Assembly: GCF_022436705.1 (NCBI RefSeq) | Contig: NZ_JAKUHT010000006.1 | Span: forward strand, 89,113 to 153,112 | Source: Nocardioides sp. CFH 31398 | Lineage (GTDB): Bacteria; Actinomycetota; Actinomycetes; Propionibacteriales; Nocardioidaceae | Reading direction: 5' to 3' | Length of the DNA: 64,000 bases | Part shown: positions 52,055 through 60,691 of the stretch, in pieces | Numbering within the stretch: the stretch's first letter is position 1 | Layout of the letters: every line of letters begins with the position of its first letter | The notes under the pieces: model-generated | Seen by the model: the letters and a program-made list of their open reading frames with translations, nothing else | What the model was told of the DNA's origin: nothing | Databases searched by the model: none | Program-made: the position numbers and the translations under genes

Positions 52055-53328
52055 GCACCACCACGAACGCCACGACGACCCCGACCCCGGCGGGCGGCCG
52101 CGCCGCCAAGCCGTCGCGCCACCGGCTGCGGCCGTCGTACCTGCTGCTCGGCTTCGCGGGACTCGTCCTGCTGCTGTCGCTGCTCGAGCTCGTCACCGGC
52201 GCCGGCGACCTCACCTCGGCGGGCACCGTCGGGGCGACGTTCATCGCCGTCACGCCGATCATGCTGGCCGGCCTCGGCGGGCTGTGGGCCGAGCGCGCGG
52301 GCATCGTCAACATCGGCCTCGAGGGGATGATGATCCTCGGGACCTACGGGGCCGGCTACTTCGGCTACCACTACGGCGCCTGGGCGGGCATCCTCGGCGC
52401 GCTGCTGCTCGGCGCGATCGGCGGCCTGATCCACGCCACGGCGACCGTGATCTTCGGTGTCGACCACATCATCTCGGGCGTCGCGATCAACATCATCGCG
52501 CTGGGCGCGGTCCAGTACCTCGCCTCGCTGACGTTCGAGGGCCTCGAGGGCGGCGGGTCGACCCAGTCGCCGCCGCTGCCGGACATCCCGTCGATCACGA
52601 TCGGCCCGCTGTCCGACCTCCTGGGCTCCGTCGTCGACACCGACTGGTTCTTCGTCTCCCAGGTCGCGGGCATCCTCCAGGCGCTGGTGACCAACCTGTC
52701 CGTCTACGTGCTCCTCGCGCTCCTGCTGCTCGTGGTGTCGTCCTACGTGCTGTTCCGGACGCCGTTCGGGCTGCGGCTGCGCTCCTGCGGCGAGAGCCCC
52801 TCGGCCGCGGAGTCCCTCGGCGTCGCCGTGCTGCGCTACAAGTTCGTCGCCGTGCTGATCTCCGGCGGGATGGCCGGCCTGGCCGGCGGGTTCCTCGCCC
52901 TCGTCGCCTCCAGCACCTACCGCGACGGGCAGACCGGTGGTCGCGGCTACATCGGCCTCGCCGCCATGATTTTCGGCAACTGGCGCCCCGGCGGCCTGCT
53001 CATGGGCTCCGGACTGTTCGGCTACACCGAGACCCTCGGCCTGCGGCAGGGCGGCACCTCGGTGCACGCGCTGCTGCTCCTGCTCGCGGTCCTCGCCGTG
53101 GTGGCCGCGGTGTGGCAGTTCCGACGCGGGCAGTCGACCTTCGGGATCGGCGTCCTCGTCGCCGGCCTGCTGCTCGGCGCGCTGTACTTCTCCATCGACG
53201 AGGTCCCCGGCGACTTCACCTCGATGACGCCGTACGTGATCACGCTGCTGGTGCTCGCCTTCGCCGCCCAACGGCTCCGGGCCCCGGCTGCCGTGGGACA
53301 GACCTACCGGAAGGGGTCGGCCGGATGA
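52051..53328 (+). CDS. ABC transporter permease 2 (nucleoside uptake)
   Basis: 425 aa from GTG 52051. Second BPD_transp_2-type permease (YufQ-like). GLWAERAGIVNIGLEGMMILG near residue 75 and the coupling loop CGESPSAAESLGVAVLRYKF near residue 250 are diagnostic. A 30-residue Thr/Pro-rich cytoplasmic N-terminus precedes the first helix. A loop of about 35 residues around GGGSTQSPPLPDIPS is predicted outside. It overlaps cdd by 4 bases, linking uptake to salvage. Confidence 0.93.
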   Translation: MSTTTNATTTPTPAGGRAAKPSRHRLRPSYLLLGFAGLVLLLSLLELVTGAGDLTSAGTVGATFIAVTPIMLAGLGGLWAERAGIVNIGLEGMMILGTYGAGYFGYHYGAWAGILGALLLGAIGGLIHATATVIFGVDHIISGVAINIIALGAVQYLASLTFEGLEGGGSTQSPPLPDIPSITIGPLSDLLGSVVDTDWFFVSQVAGILQALVTNLSVYVLLALLLLVVSSYVLFRTPFGLRLRSCGESPSAAESLGVAVLRYKFVAVLISGGMAGLAGGFLALVASSTYRDGQTGGRGYIGLAAMIFGNWRPGGLLMGSGLFGYTETLGLRQGGTSVHALLLLLAVLAVVAAVWQFRRGQSTFGIGVLVAGLLLGALYFSIDEVPGDFTSMTPYVITLLVLAFAAQRLRAPAAVGQTYRKGSAG

Positions 53329-53726
53329 GCGCCGCGTCGGAGGCCTTCGACTGGGACGGCCTCAAGGCGGCGGCCGAGGAGGCCGCGAAGCACGCCTACG
53401 CGCCGTACAGCCACTACCACGTGGGCGCCGCGGCGCTCGTGGACGACGGCCGGGTGGTGTCGGGCTGCAACGTCGAGAACGCGGCGTACGGCGTCGCGCT
53501 GTGCGCCGAGTGCGGTCTCGTCTCGACGCTGCACCGCGAGGGCGGGGGGCGGCTGACCCACTTCGTGTGCGTGAACGGCGACGGCGACGTGATCATGCCG
53601 TGCGGGCGCTGCCGCCAGCTGCTGTGGGAGAACGGCGGGCCCTCACTGCTCGTCTGGACCGTCTCCGGCGTCAAGCCGATGACCGAGGTGCTGCCCGATG
53701 CGTTCGGCGCCGACGACCTCCGCTGA
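53325..53726 (+). CDS. cdd: Cytidine deaminase
   Basis: 133 aa from ATG 53325. Deaminates cytidine and deoxycytidine to uridine and deoxyuridine. The substrate loop is YAPYSHYHVGAAAL. The zinc site is of the three-cysteine tetrameric type: CAEC in GVALCAECGLVS with the catalytic Glu, and PCGRCRQLL. The N-terminus of about 10 residues before the domain is short. It overlaps the second permease (ATGA) and its last 29 bases overlap the P450 gene, so all are in one operon. Confidence 0.96.
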   Translation: MSAASEAFDWDGLKAAAEEAAKHAYAPYSHYHVGAAALVDDGRVVSGCNVENAAYGVALCAECGLVSTLHREGGGRLTHFVCVNGDGDVIMPCGRCRQLLWENGGPSLLVWTVSGVKPMTEVLPDAFGADDLR

Positions 53727-54888
53727 CCTCACCGACCCGGCCTTCGTCGCCGACCCCTACCCGCTGCTCGACGAGCTGCGGGCCGCGGGCCCGGTGGTGC
53801 GCCAGGACTCCGGGCGGTGGCTGGTGCTCGACCACGCCGGTGTCTCCCGGCTGCTGCGCGAGCGGGCGCTCGGGCGGGTCTGGCGCGACCGGGAGCCGAC
53901 CGACGCGCTCGAGCCGTTCAACCTGCTCCACCGCCACCAGATGATGGAGAACGAGCCGCCGGACCACACCCGGCTCCGGCGGCCGGTGGCCGCGGCGTTC
54001 AACCGCGGCCACGTCGAGCGGCTGCGACCGCGGGTGCGCTCGCTGGCGGCGTCGCTGCTCGACGAGGCGGTGGCGTCCGGCCCGTCCTTCGACGTCGTCG
54101 CGGCGTACGCCGAGCCGTTGCCCGTGCTGGTCATCGCCGAGCTGCTCGGTGTGCCGTCGTCGTACGCGCCGTCGCTGCGGGACTGGTCGCAGGCAATCGT
54201 GCGGATGTACGAGCACGCCCCGTCGCCCGCCGTCGTCGACGCCGCCGTCGCGGCCGCGGAGGACTTCGCGGGCCTGGTCACCGAGCTCGCGGCGGAGCGT
54301 CGTCGTACCCCGCCGGAGGACCGGCCGGCCGACCTGCTGTCGGACCTGGTCGCGACCGAGCTGTCGGACGTCGAGGTCGTCGCGTCCGCCGTCCTGCTCC
54401 TCAACGCGGGGCACGAGGCGTCGGTCAACGTGTTCGGCAACGGCCTGGTCGGCCTGCTGCGCGCCGGCCTGCGGCCCGCGGCGGACGTCGCGGTCACCGT
54501 CGAGGAGATGCTGCGCTTCGACTCCGCGCTGCAGCTGTTCGAGCGGACCGCCACCGCCCCCGTCGACCTCGGCGGCGGGCTCGTGGCCGAGCCGGGGGAC
54601 ACCGTCGCCCTGCTCCTCGGCGCCGCGAACCGCGACCCCGCGGTCTTCGCCGACCCGGCCACCCTGGACCCCGCCCGCTCCCCGAACCCGCACGTCGCGT
54701 TCGGCGCCGGCGTCCACTTCTGCCTCGGCGCGCCCCTGGCCCGCATGGAGCTCACCGAGTCGCTGACGCTGCTCTTCGAGCGCCACCCCGACCTCGCGCT
54801 CGCCGACGAGCCGACCCCGCGCGGCACCTTCGTGCTGCGCGGCTTCAACGCGGTGCCGGTGTCGCTCGGGGTCGAATCCCCACGGTAA
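53698..54888 (+). CDS. Cytochrome P450
   Basis: 396 aa from ATG 53698, overlapping the end of cdd by 29 bases. Heme-thiolate loop FGAGVHFCLGAPLARME with Cys342. The K-helix ExxR is in VEEMLRFD. In helix I the acid-alcohol pair reads AGHEA (Glu240-Ala241): the usual threonine is alanine, as in P450eryF. MENEPPDHTRLRRPVAAAF is the C-helix segment. Soluble bacterial class I enzyme needing separate ferredoxin and reductase; no redox partner gene is nearby. Substrate unknown. Its location in a nucleoside transport and salvage operon is unusual. A large palindrome covers its last codons. Confidence 0.92.
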   Translation: MRSAPTTSADLTDPAFVADPYPLLDELRAAGPVVRQDSGRWLVLDHAGVSRLLRERALGRVWRDREPTDALEPFNLLHRHQMMENEPPDHTRLRRPVAAAFNRGHVERLRPRVRSLAASLLDEAVASGPSFDVVAAYAEPLPVLVIAELLGVPSSYAPSLRDWSQAIVRMYEHAPSPAVVDAAVAAAEDFAGLVTELAAERRRTPPEDRPADLLSDLVATELSDVEVVASAVLLLNAGHEASVNVFGNGLVGLLRAGLRPAADVAVTVEEMLRFDSALQLFERTATAPVDLGGGLVAEPGDTVALLLGAANRDPAVFADPATLDPARSPNPHVAFGAGVHFCLGAPLARMELTESLTLLFERHPDLALADEPTPRGTFVLRGFNAVPVSLGVESPR

Positions 54889-54967
54889 GTAGCTGTCTTG
54901 ACACTTCTCACGGCGAATTCGTCGTGAGGAGTGCCAAGACAGCAGGTTCTCGTGGGGATTCGACCCC
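54868..54967. repeat. 100-bp near-perfect palindrome at the end of the P450 gene
   Basis: Nested arms: a perfect 16-bp pair (54868-54883 with 54952-54967); a 9-bp pair GCTGTCTTG/CAAGACAGC (54892-54900 with 54935-54943); and a 10-bp pair (54902-54911 with 54924-54933, one G-T). The central 12 nt are GGCGAATTCGTC. The left outer arm encodes the last P450 residues GVESPR and the stop. As RNA it would be a strong terminator between the convergent P450 and MFS genes; as DNA it is a candidate cruciform or mobile palindromic element. Confidence 0.9.
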
Positions 54968-55018
54968 CGCCGGCCCCGAAGGCCCCGAAGGCCCCGGCGG
55001 GCCCGGTGGCCCGGTGAC

Positions 55019-56392
55019 TCAGTCCCTCAGCGCAGTCCGGGCGCTGAGCGCCGCGCCCGCGACGGCCATCGCGAGCAGCAGGGCGAACAGCGTCGTCAGG
55101 CCGCTCGAGACACCGGCCAGGACGGCGACGAGCCCGCCGCCGACGCCGATCACGACGGCCTGGGAGAGCTGGTCCATCAGCTGGGCGGCGGAGGAGTGGA
55201 ACCCGGTGTCCTCCGGCGCGGAGTGCGACAGCAGCAGGAACGACAGCGACGAGAACCCGAGACCCATCCCCGTGCCCGCGAGCGCCCAGAGCGGGACGGC
55301 GAGCCAGGCCACGCCCCACGAGGGCGCCACGAGCAGCAGCCCGGCGATCGCCGTGCCGACGCAGGCGAACCCGGCGCGCAGGAGCACGGGCCGCGACAGC
55401 TCGGGTCGCCGTCCCTGCCAGGCCGAGGACGCCGACCAGCCGAGCGAGCCCACGATGAGCGGCACGCCGGCGGCGGTGAGCGACCAGCCGTGGACGTCGG
55501 TGAGCAGCAGCGGCAGGAACGCGGTGGCGGTGAAGAACGCGCCCGACAGCAGCCCGCGGGCGGCGACGACGGCGGCGACGCCCCGGCGGGCGACGAGGGT
55601 GCCCGCGGGCACGAGGAGACGGACGGCGGGCACGAGGACCACGAGCGCCGCGACGCCGACGACGACCCCGACGGCCGTCGTGTGGTCGGCGACCCAGCTG
55701 ATGGCGGCGACGGCGACGGCCGCGGCGACGGCGCCCGGCAGCAGCCCCCGGCGTCCGGGGCGGGGGTGGGCCGGGGCGCCCTGCCGTGCCGCGGTGCGCG
55801 CGACGAGGGCGACGGCGAGGACCACGAGCGGCAGCAGGCCGCCGAACACCCACCGCCAGGACGCCTGCTCGGCCAGCACGCCCGCGACGGGCGGCCCGAC
55901 GAGGGACGGCACCACCCACGCGGAGGAGATGAGGGCGAACACGGCGGGCCGGGCGCCGACGGAGTAGACGAGCGCGATGAGGACGTAGACCGCGACGCCC
56001 TGCGCGCCGGCACCGGCGCCCTGCAGGACCCGGCCCACCAGCAGCACGGGCAGCGACGGCGCCGTCGCCGCCACCAGGAGGCCCGCGCCGAACACCAGCG
56101 GGGCGCCCAGCAGCACGAGCCGCGGGCCGTGGACGTCGCACCACCGTCCCGCGGCGACCGTGCCGACCACGGTGGCCGCGCCGAAGGCCACGAACGGCCA
56201 CGAGTAGTCCGAGACCTCGCCGAGGTCGGCGACGAGGGCGGGCATCGCCGTCCCCACGCCCATGGACTCGAAGGCCACCAGGCTGATCAGGAGGACGAGC
56301 CCGACGGTCACGCCGCGGCGGTCCGGCCCGAAGAGCTCCTCGCGCACGGACGGCGCGGCCGACGAGGTCGGTGAGGTCGGCGGGGTCGTCAT
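55019..56392 (-). CDS. MFS transporter (drug-efflux type)
   Basis: 457 aa from ATG 56392. Fourteen or so hydrophobic helices after a 38-residue polar N-terminus. Motif A is in AAGRWCDVHGPRLVLLGAP near residue 95 and motif C-like PPVAGVLAEQASWRWVFGG near residue 165. Overall this resembles the DHA2-type antiporters. Substrate unknown. It is on the opposite strand to the nucleoside operon, so participation there is not implied. Confidence 0.85.
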   Translation of the reverse strand: MTTPPTSPTSSAAPSVREELFGPDRRGVTVGLVLLISLVAFESMGVGTAMPALVADLGEVSDYSWPFVAFGAATVVGTVAAGRWCDVHGPRLVLLGAPLVFGAGLLVAATAPSLPVLLVGRVLQGAGAGAQGVAVYVLIALVYSVGARPAVFALISSAWVVPSLVGPPVAGVLAEQASWRWVFGGLLPLVVLAVALVARTAARQGAPAHPRPGRRGLLPGAVAAAVAVAAISWVADHTTAVGVVVGVAALVVLVPAVRLLVPAGTLVARRGVAAVVAARGLLSGAFFTATAFLPLLLTDVHGWSLTAAGVPLIVGSLGWSASSAWQGRRPELSRPVLLRAGFACVGTAIAGLLLVAPSWGVAWLAVPLWALAGTGMGLGFSSLSFLLLSHSAPEDTGFHSSAAQLMDQLSQAVVIGVGGGLVAVLAGVSSGLTTLFALLLAMAVAGAALSARTALRD

Positions 56393-56454
56393 CGTGCGCT
56401 CACCGCCCCAGCCTGCAACCTCCACCGCGGTGCAGGTCAACCGGGTTCGAGCAC

Positions 56455-56841
56455 TCAGCCGTGCTGCGGCTCCGGCCCGCACCCCGGCACGTCGGCCAGG
56501 TCGAACCAGACCGGGATGCCGCGCTCGCGGGCGATGGCGACGTCCTGGTCGGCGCCGGTCGAGGCGCCGGGGAGACGCAGGACGCCGTCGCAGTGCTGGA
56601 GCAGGCGCTGGGCGGTCGGGTACATGACCTGCTCCGCGAGCGGGTCGGTCACCCCGGTGGCCCCCGCGCTGGCCAGCACGGGCAGGGCCACCCACTCGCC
56701 GATCATCGGGACGTGGCCCGCGGCGAACAGCGGCCAGGCGGCCGCCTCGAGGGCGGCGAGGTTGGCGGCCATCAGGGCCGGGTCGTCGTCGGTGCCGGAA
56801 CGGTAGGGGCCGGCGATCAGGATCATCGGTGGCTTGGACAT
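56455..56841 (-). CDS. DUF4406 (nucleoside 2-deoxyribosyltransferase-like) protein
   Basis: 128 aa from ATG 56841, chosen because TACGGT lies 7 nt before it. The fold signature is MILIAGPYRSGTDDDPALMAANLAAL at the N-terminus, then WPLFAAGHVPMIGEWVALP, with LLQHCDGVLRLPGASTGADQD and IPVWFDLADVP towards the end. This is the pattern of small 2-deoxyribosyltransferase-like proteins. Enzyme activity on nucleosides is a reasonable guess given that deoA, cdd and add are neighbours, but it is not proven by sequence. Confidence 0.75.
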   Translation of the reverse strand: MSKPPMILIAGPYRSGTDDDPALMAANLAALEAAAWPLFAAGHVPMIGEWVALPVLASAGATGVTDPLAEQVMYPTAQRLLQHCDGVLRLPGASTGADQDVAIARERGIPVWFDLADVPGCGPEPQHG

Positions 56842-56848
56842 GTCCGGG

Positions 56849-56910
56849 ACCGTAACGGGCACGTTCCGGCATGAACAAGTGATTTCGTGCAGAACCGTGT
56901 AGCTTCGTGC
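56849..56910. promoter_or_regulatory. Divergent promoters of the DUF4406 and DeoR genes with repeated TTCGTGC sites
   Basis: Minus-strand TACGGT (56854-56849) is 7 nt from ATG 56841; plus-strand TAGCTT (56900-56905) is 7 nt from ATG 56913. TTCGTGC occurs at 56884-56890 and 56904-56910, 20 bp apart, the second overlapping the TAGCTT box, and an inverted half-site GCACG lies at 56859-56863. These are candidate operators for the DeoR protein. Confidence 0.5.
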
Positions 56911-56912
56911 CC

Positions 56913-57668
56913 ATGCTGACCGCCCAGCGTCGCGACCTGGTCCTGGCCACGCTCCGCGAGGACGGCCGCGTCGTCGCCAAGGACCTCGCGGCGTCGCTCC
57001 AGGTGTCGGAGGACACGATCCGGCGCGACCTGCGCGAGCTGGCGGCGGAGGGCCTGCTGCACCGGGTGCACGGCGGGGCGCTGCCGGTCTCGCCCGCGAT
57101 CGCCGACTTCGCCACCCGGGCCTCGATCAGCACCGGCGCGAAGGCCGACCTCGCGCGCCTCGCGTGCGGCCTCGTCGGCCACGGCCAGACCATCGCCGTC
57201 GACGGCGGGACGACCGCCCGCGAGCTCGCGCGCCGCCTGCCCGCGGACCTCCGCGCGACCGTCGTCACCCACAGCCCGACCATCGCCGTCGAGCTGGCCG
57301 AGCACCCGACGGTCGAGGTCATCATCGTCGGGGGGCGACTCTTCAAGCACTCGGTCGTCGCCGCCGGCGCGGTCGCGCACGAGGCCATCGGCCGGGTGAG
57401 CGTCGACCTGTTCTTCCTGGGCGTGACGGGCATCCACCCCACGGCCGGGCTCACCACCGGCGACGCGGACGAGGCCGCGATCAAGCGCGCGTGGTCGCAG
57501 CGGGCGGCCGAGACCTACGTGCTCGGCAGCTCCGAGAAGATCGGGGCGGCGTCGGCCTTCGAGGTCGTCGGCCTCGACGCGGTGACCGCCGTCCTGACCG
57601 ACGCCGGCGCCCCCGCGCGCGGGGTCGCCGAGCTGCGGGAGGCCGGCGTCCGGGTGCTGACGCCCTGA
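56913..57668 (+). CDS. DeoR-family transcriptional repressor
   Basis: 251 aa from ATG 56913. N-terminal DeoR helix-turn-helix: QRRDLVLATLREDGRVVAKDLA..LQVSEDTIRRDLRELAAEGLLHRVHGGAL within residues 5-58. The C-terminal sugar-phosphate-binding domain contains VDGGTTARELARRL, VIIVGGRLFKHSVVAAG and LFFLGVTGIHPTAGLTTGD. Such proteins sense phosphorylated sugars; here deoxyribose- or ribose-phosphate released by the deoA product is the likely effector. It stands 27 bases before deoA and probably regulates it and itself. Confidence 0.9.
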   Translation: MLTAQRRDLVLATLREDGRVVAKDLAASLQVSEDTIRRDLRELAAEGLLHRVHGGALPVSPAIADFATRASISTGAKADLARLACGLVGHGQTIAVDGGTTARELARRLPADLRATVVTHSPTIAVELAEHPTVEVIIVGGRLFKHSVVAAGAVAHEAIGRVSVDLFFLGVTGIHPTAGLTTGDADEAAIKRAWSQRAAETYVLGSSEKIGAASAFEVVGLDAVTAVLTDAGAPARGVAELREAGVRVLTP

Positions 57669-57682
57669 GGTCACCGGGGCGA

Positions 57683-57688
57683 TACGTT
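57683..57688 (+). promoter_or_regulatory. Predicted -10 box (TACGTT) of a leaderless deoA transcript
   Basis: TACGTT, 7 nt, ATG 57696. It lies 14 nt after the deoR-type gene stop, so deoA may have its own promoter. Confidence 0.45.
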
Positions 57689-57695
57689 CGCCCGC

Positions 57696-58982
<1,287 letters not shown>

Positions 58983-58988
58983 GGCGCG

Positions 58989-59444
58989 TCAGCCCTGCAG
59001 CAGCAGGATGAGGTTCTCCGCGACGCAGGCGGGCTTGTCCTCGCCGTCGATCTCGATGGTGTGCTTCATCGCGACCTGGAGCCCGTGCGCGGCCTCGGTG
59101 ACCTCGCCCATCGCGAGGTGGTCGCGGACGCGCGCCCCGACCTTCACGAACTGCGGGAAGCGGACCTTGTTCAGGCCGTAGTTCAGCTTGGGGCCGGGGA
59201 AGTCGAAGGTGACGACCTTCGAGCCCAGGAACGGCAGCAGCGAGAGGGTCAGGTACCCGTGGGCGATCGTCGTCCCGAACGGCCCCTCCGCGGCGCGCTC
59301 GGCGTCGACGTGGATCCACTGGTGGTCCTCGGTCGCGTCGGCGAACCGGTTCACGCGGTCCTGGGTGATCTCGAACCAGTCCGAGGTCCCGATGTCGGTG
59401 CCGGCGGCGGCGGAGACCTCGTCGAGGCTGCTGAAGGTGCGCAT
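58989..59444 (-). CDS. MaoC-like hotdog dehydratase/hydratase (single domain)
   Basis: 151 aa from ATG 59444, 7 nt after a TAGGTT box. (R)-specific enoyl-CoA hydratase type. The hydratase-2 motif is present, with catalytic Asp and His in FADATEDHQWIHVDAERA, followed by GPFGTTIAHGYLTLSLLPFLG. It probably hydrates enoyl-CoA in fatty-acid metabolism or polyhydroxyalkanoate supply; chain length not predictable. Its stop is 6 bases from the deoA stop (convergent). Confidence 0.88.
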   Translation of the reverse strand: MRTFSSLDEVSAAAGTDIGTSDWFEITQDRVNRFADATEDHQWIHVDAERAAEGPFGTTIAHGYLTLSLLPFLGSKVVTFDFPGPKLNYGLNKVRFPQFVKVGARVRDHLAMGEVTEAAHGLQVAMKHTIEIDGEDKPACVAENLILLLQG

Positions 59445-59451
59445 GGGGCGC

Positions 59452-59457
59452 AACCTA
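59452..59457 (-). promoter_or_regulatory. Predicted -10 box (TAGGTT) of a leaderless MaoC transcript
   Basis: On the minus strand TAGGTT is followed by 7 nt and ATG 59444. Confidence 0.5.
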
Positions 59458-59486
59458 TCCCGGGCGTCCACCGTGCGGGGCGGGTC

Positions 59487-59858
59487 TCAGGCCGTGCAGG
59501 TGCTCGACACGAACTCGCTGTAGGCCGTGAGCAGGTTCAGCTCGTCGTCGGACAGGTCGCGCGCGTCGGCGCCGTCGTCCCCGGAGGTGGTCAGGAGCTC
59601 GACCTGGATCTCGAAGCCGGCCCGGGCGGTCTCGGGGGTGCCGTCGGGGGTGCCGACGGCCTCGAGCTGCTCGCCCACCTCGTGGGCGCGCTCGCTGCCG
59701 GAGCCGTCCTCGTCGTCCAGCGCGGTCGCCGCGTCGCAGAACTCGGCCACGCCGGCGTCGGTGGGGGCGTTGCTCCCGGTGCCGCAGCCCGCGAGCACCG
59801 CCGAGGCCAGGACGAGGGCGGCGAGGGGGGTGGTGACGACGGCGGGGGAACGGCGCAC
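59487..59858 (-). CDS. Small lipoprotein of unknown function
   Basis: 123 aa from GTG 59858, 6 nt after TACGGT on the minus strand (59870-59865). The signal peptide RRSPAVVTTPLAALVLASAVLAGC has lipobox LAGC at about residue 24. The mature part is acidic and helical (AEFCDAATALDDEDG, then DLSDDELNLLTAYSEFVSSTC), with cysteines near both ends that may pair. Similar small helical lipoproteins are common in this group; no function is known. Confidence 0.72.
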   Translation of the reverse strand: MRRSPAVVTTPLAALVLASAVLAGCGTGSNAPTDAGVAEFCDAATALDDEDGSGSERAHEVGEQLEAVGTPDGTPETARAGFEIQVELLTTSGDDGADARDLSDDELNLLTAYSEFVSSTCTA

Positions 59859-59878
59859 CCCGCGACCGTAGCGCCGGG

Positions 59879-60691
59879 TCAGGCGGCGTCGAACGTGGCC
59901 CGGGCCGTCGTCCGACCGCCGAGGTCGCGGACGCTCGCCGTCACCGTCGACCCGTCGCGGTCGGCCCGGGCGACGAGCCCCTGGTGGTCGAACAGCGGCG
60001 ACACGAGGCGGTAGCGGCACGTCGTCCCGGGCTGCGTCGCGACGCCGGCGGCCCGCGCGGCCTCCGCCATCGCGAGGGCCTGGAGCGGTCCGTGGGTGAC
60101 GAGCCCCGGGTAGCCCTCGGCGTGCCGCGCGTGGTCGCGGTCGTAGTGGATCCGGTGGCCGTTGTAGGTCAGCGCCGAGAAGCGGAACAGCAGCGGCGGG
60201 GTGATCTCCAGCGGCCGGTCGCCGTCGGCGAGCGGCGCCGGGTCGACGGGCTCCGGCTCGGGCGGGGACCCGTCGACGGCCGGCGCGTCGCGGTAGACGA
60301 GGTCCTGCCGCTCGCGGACCACGACCCGCCCGCCCTGGACGACCTCGTGGTCGACCGACACGAACTCCAGGCGCCCCGAGCGGCCCTGCTTCGTCTGCGG
60401 CTCCCGGGCCGTGCTGCGCCGCGTCGCGACCTCCCCGACGCGCAGCGGGCCGAGGCTCGTCACCTCGCCGCCGGCCCACATCCGGCGCCGACCGGCGCCG
60501 GGCGGGTCGACGGGCCCGCCGGAGGTCGGGTGGCCGTCGCGGCCCAGGTCGGCGGTGCGTGGCCGGTCGAGGCAGAAGAACCAGTGCCACATCAGGGGCA
60601 GGGCGCCGTCCGCGGGTGCCGGGACGTCGAGCAGGCCGGCGACCGCGTCGGCGACGCCGGGCAGCAGGACCTCGGTGACCTCGCTGCTCAC
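59879..60691 (-). CDS. Two-hotdog acyl-CoA dehydratase (FAS1-like / mesaconyl-C4-CoA hydratase type)
   Basis: 270 aa from ATG 60691, overlapping the lyase gene by 4 bases. N-terminal half: LMWHWFFCLDRP near residue 34, then GGEVTSLGPLRVGEVATRRS. C-terminal half: FRFSALTYNGHRIHYDRDHA near residue 167 with the conserved histidines, followed by GLVTHGPLQALAMAEAA. This is the pattern of HTD2/mesaconyl-C4-CoA hydratase proteins. With the lyase and dehydrogenase upstream it suggests breakdown of a branched dicarboxylyl-CoA; the substrate is inferred. Confidence 0.82.
   Translation of the reverse strand: MSSEVTEVLLPGVADAVAGLLDVPAPADGALPLMWHWFFCLDRPRTADLGRDGHPTSGGPVDPPGAGRRRMWAGGEVTSLGPLRVGEVATRRSTAREPQTKQGRSGRLEFVSVDHEVVQGGRVVVRERQDLVYRDAPAVDGSPPEPEPVDPAPLADGDRPLEITPPLLFRFSALTYNGHRIHYDRDHARHAEGYPGLVTHGPLQALAMAEAARAAGVATQPGTTCRYRLVSPLFDHQGLVARADRDGSTVTASVRDLGGRTTARATFDAA

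Noticed and set aside
54895..54940. CIRCE/HrcA heat-shock operator
   Set aside because: CTTGACACTTCTCAC and GTGAGGAGTGCCAAG look like TTAGCACTC/GAGTGCTAA, but the spacing and bases do not fit the 9-bp-arm, 9-bp-gap element, and it lies at a gene end.
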